Assembly (NCBI GenBank): GCA_963817755.1 | Contig: CAWFPB010000003.1 | Location: forward strand, 62,001 to 126,000 | Reading direction: 5' to 3' | DNA from: Oleiagrimonas sp963817755 | GTDB taxonomy: Bacteria > Pseudomonadota > Gammaproteobacteria > Xanthomonadales > Rhodanobacteraceae | Length of the DNA stretch: 64,000 nucleotides | Shown here: positions 63,130 to 64,000 of the stretch, one piece after another | How positions within the stretch are numbered: the stretch's first letter is position 1 | Layout of the letters: every line of letters starts with the position of its first letter | Made by a program: the position numbers and the translations under genes | Notes under the pieces: model-generated | Seen by the model: only the letters and a program-made list of their open reading frames with translations | Database searches by the model: none | Told to the model about the DNA's origin: nothing

Positions 63130-63209
63130 GCAAGAGCGCGAGGCGCGGTAGTATAACGGAAATATGCCTTCGGGCAATGCCCCCATCGAGCTTCGAGGAA
63201 GCCGTACGC

Positions 63210-64000
63210 TTGAATCAGGAATCACCGAACGTCCCCAACCACGACCCGCACGTCATTTCCCGCGATCGTCACTGCATTTCCCGCCGCAATATCAGCAAGG
63301 CCGCGCTGCGCGTGTTGTACGGCCTGCATGAGGGCGGTTACCGGGCGCTGCTGGTAGGCGGAGCGGTCCGCGACCTGCTGCTGGGTCGTCAGCCCAAGGA
63401 TTTCGACATCGCCACGGACGCCACGCCCGAACAGGTGCGCAAGCTTTTCCGCAACTGTCGGCTGATCGGCCGTCGCTTTCGTCTGGCGCACGTGATGTTC
63501 GGGCGCGAGATCATCGAAGTGGCCACCTTCCGCGGCACGGGAGAGTCCGGCGATGGCGATCGCCACATCGTCGACGGGCGCATCGTGCGCGACAACATCT
63601 GGGGCACCATCGAGGAGGATGCGAAGCGTCGCGACTTCCGCGTCAACGCCATGTACTACGACATCGCCGATTTCAGCGTGCTCGACGATGTCGGCGGCAT
63701 GCAGGACCTGCACGACCGCGTGCTGCGCCTGATCGGCGATCCGGAAACGCGCTATCGCGAGGATCCGGTCCGCATGCTGCGTGCAGCGCGCCTGGCCGCC
63801 AAACTGGATTTCGAGATCTCACCCTCGGCCTCGGCGCCGTTCGCCGAGCTGGCCCCGTTGCTGGGCCAGGCTGCACCGGCACGCCTGTTCGACGAATCGC
63901 TGAAGCTGTTCATGGCCGGCCATGCCCTGAAGAGTTTCCGCACGCTGCGCCGGCACGGCCTGCTGGCGCCGCTGTACCCGGCCACGGCACGCGCGCTCGA
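63210..64000 (+). CDS. pcnB: Poly(A) polymerase PcnB (C-terminus beyond window)
   Basis: PcnB adds 3' poly(A) tails that mark RNA for decay. The visible 263 residues include the nucleotidyltransferase motif LLVGGAVRDLLLGRQPKDFDIATDATPEQ with the catalytic Asp pair, RRFRLAHVMFGREIIEVATFRG, and the RRDFRVNAMYYD element, typical of PcnB over CCA-adding enzyme. TTG 63210 is the start: GAGGAAG lies 8 nt upstream, and the nearby ATG at 63164 is out of frame. Confidence 0.93.
   Translation, partial: MNQESPNVPNHDPHVISRDRHCISRRNISKAALRVLYGLHEGGYRALLVGGAVRDLLLGRQPKDFDIATDATPEQVRKLFRNCRLIGRRFRLAHVMFGREIIEVATFRGTGESGDGDRHIVDGRIVRDNIWGTIEEDAKRRDFRVNAMYYDIADFSVLDDVGGMQDLHDRVLRLIGDPETRYREDPVRMLRAARLAAKLDFEISPSASAPFAELAPLLGQAAPARLFDESLKLFMAGHALKSFRTLRRHGLLAPLYPATARAL

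Overview
The window reads as chromosomal DNA of a GC-rich, aerobic to microaerobic gammaproteobacterium. It is most like the Xanthomonadales (Lysobacter, Rhodanobacter, Stenotrophomonas or Xanthomonas relatives). Grounds: a copL-copA-copB copper locus, a phoB-phoR-ppk-ppx run, an NAD-type isocitrate dehydrogenase, GTAG-type REP elements, and frequent GTG/TTG starts. The genus is inferred and was not checked against a database. Coding density is high and most genes form tight units with 1-11 nt overlaps (ATGA or TGATG).

Layout. (1) 1-5.4 kb: end of an FMN-dependent oxidoreductase, a small secreted protein, mfd and a GNAT acetyltransferase. (2) 5.4-14.8 kb: complete cbb3 oxidase locus. The oxygen sensor fnr/anr reads rightward. 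ccoN-O-Q-P, a 98-aa membrane protein, ccoG, a 53-aa FixH-like protein, ccoI, ccoS and a TauE/SafE-like protein read leftward from an FNR-type promoter. ccoI carries a +1 frameshift. (3) 14.9-26.4 kb: metal handling: two CDF exporters, copL/copA/copB, a cytochrome c, an ArsB/NhaD-like permease and a MerR regulator with its Cu P-type ATPase; slp and rlmJ lie among them. (4) 26.6-31.6 kb: yeast-type cytosine deaminase, folC, dedD, cvpA, purF. (5) 31.6-35.9 kb: accessory, AT-richer region with a REP element, a DUF455 pseudogene, an integron-type cassette array with two complete attC sites and no integrase, and an IS110-family transposase remnant. (6) 36-45.5 kb: Acg-type nitroreductase, membrane protein, yaiI, lpxH, cyclophilin, and ppx, ppk, phoR, phoB. 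(7) 45.5-49.2 kb: BepA-like protease, glutaredoxin, AhpD-like protein, isocitrate dehydrogenase. (8) 49.2-56.4 kb: a MoxR/DUF58/DUF4350/DUF4129/SpoIIM/RDD/RDD membrane-associated operon. (9) 56.6-64 kb: VOC protein, lpxO-like hydroxylase, phoH, bcp, gcvR-like ACT protein, dapA, bamC-like lipoprotein, fdxA, tRNA-Glu(CUC) and the start of pcnB.

How parts work together. FNR should switch on the cbb3 oxidase at low oxygen. CcoI, CcoG, CcoS and the FixH-like protein would assemble its Cu/haem centre. The adjacent copper genes export, oxidise and bind copper, so copper supply and detoxification sit side by side. PhoBR with Ppk/Ppx links phosphate sensing to polyphosphate storage. The most unusual part is the 32.87-34.86 kb cassette array: four unidentified proteins framed by attC sites, with its right end lost near the transposase remnant.
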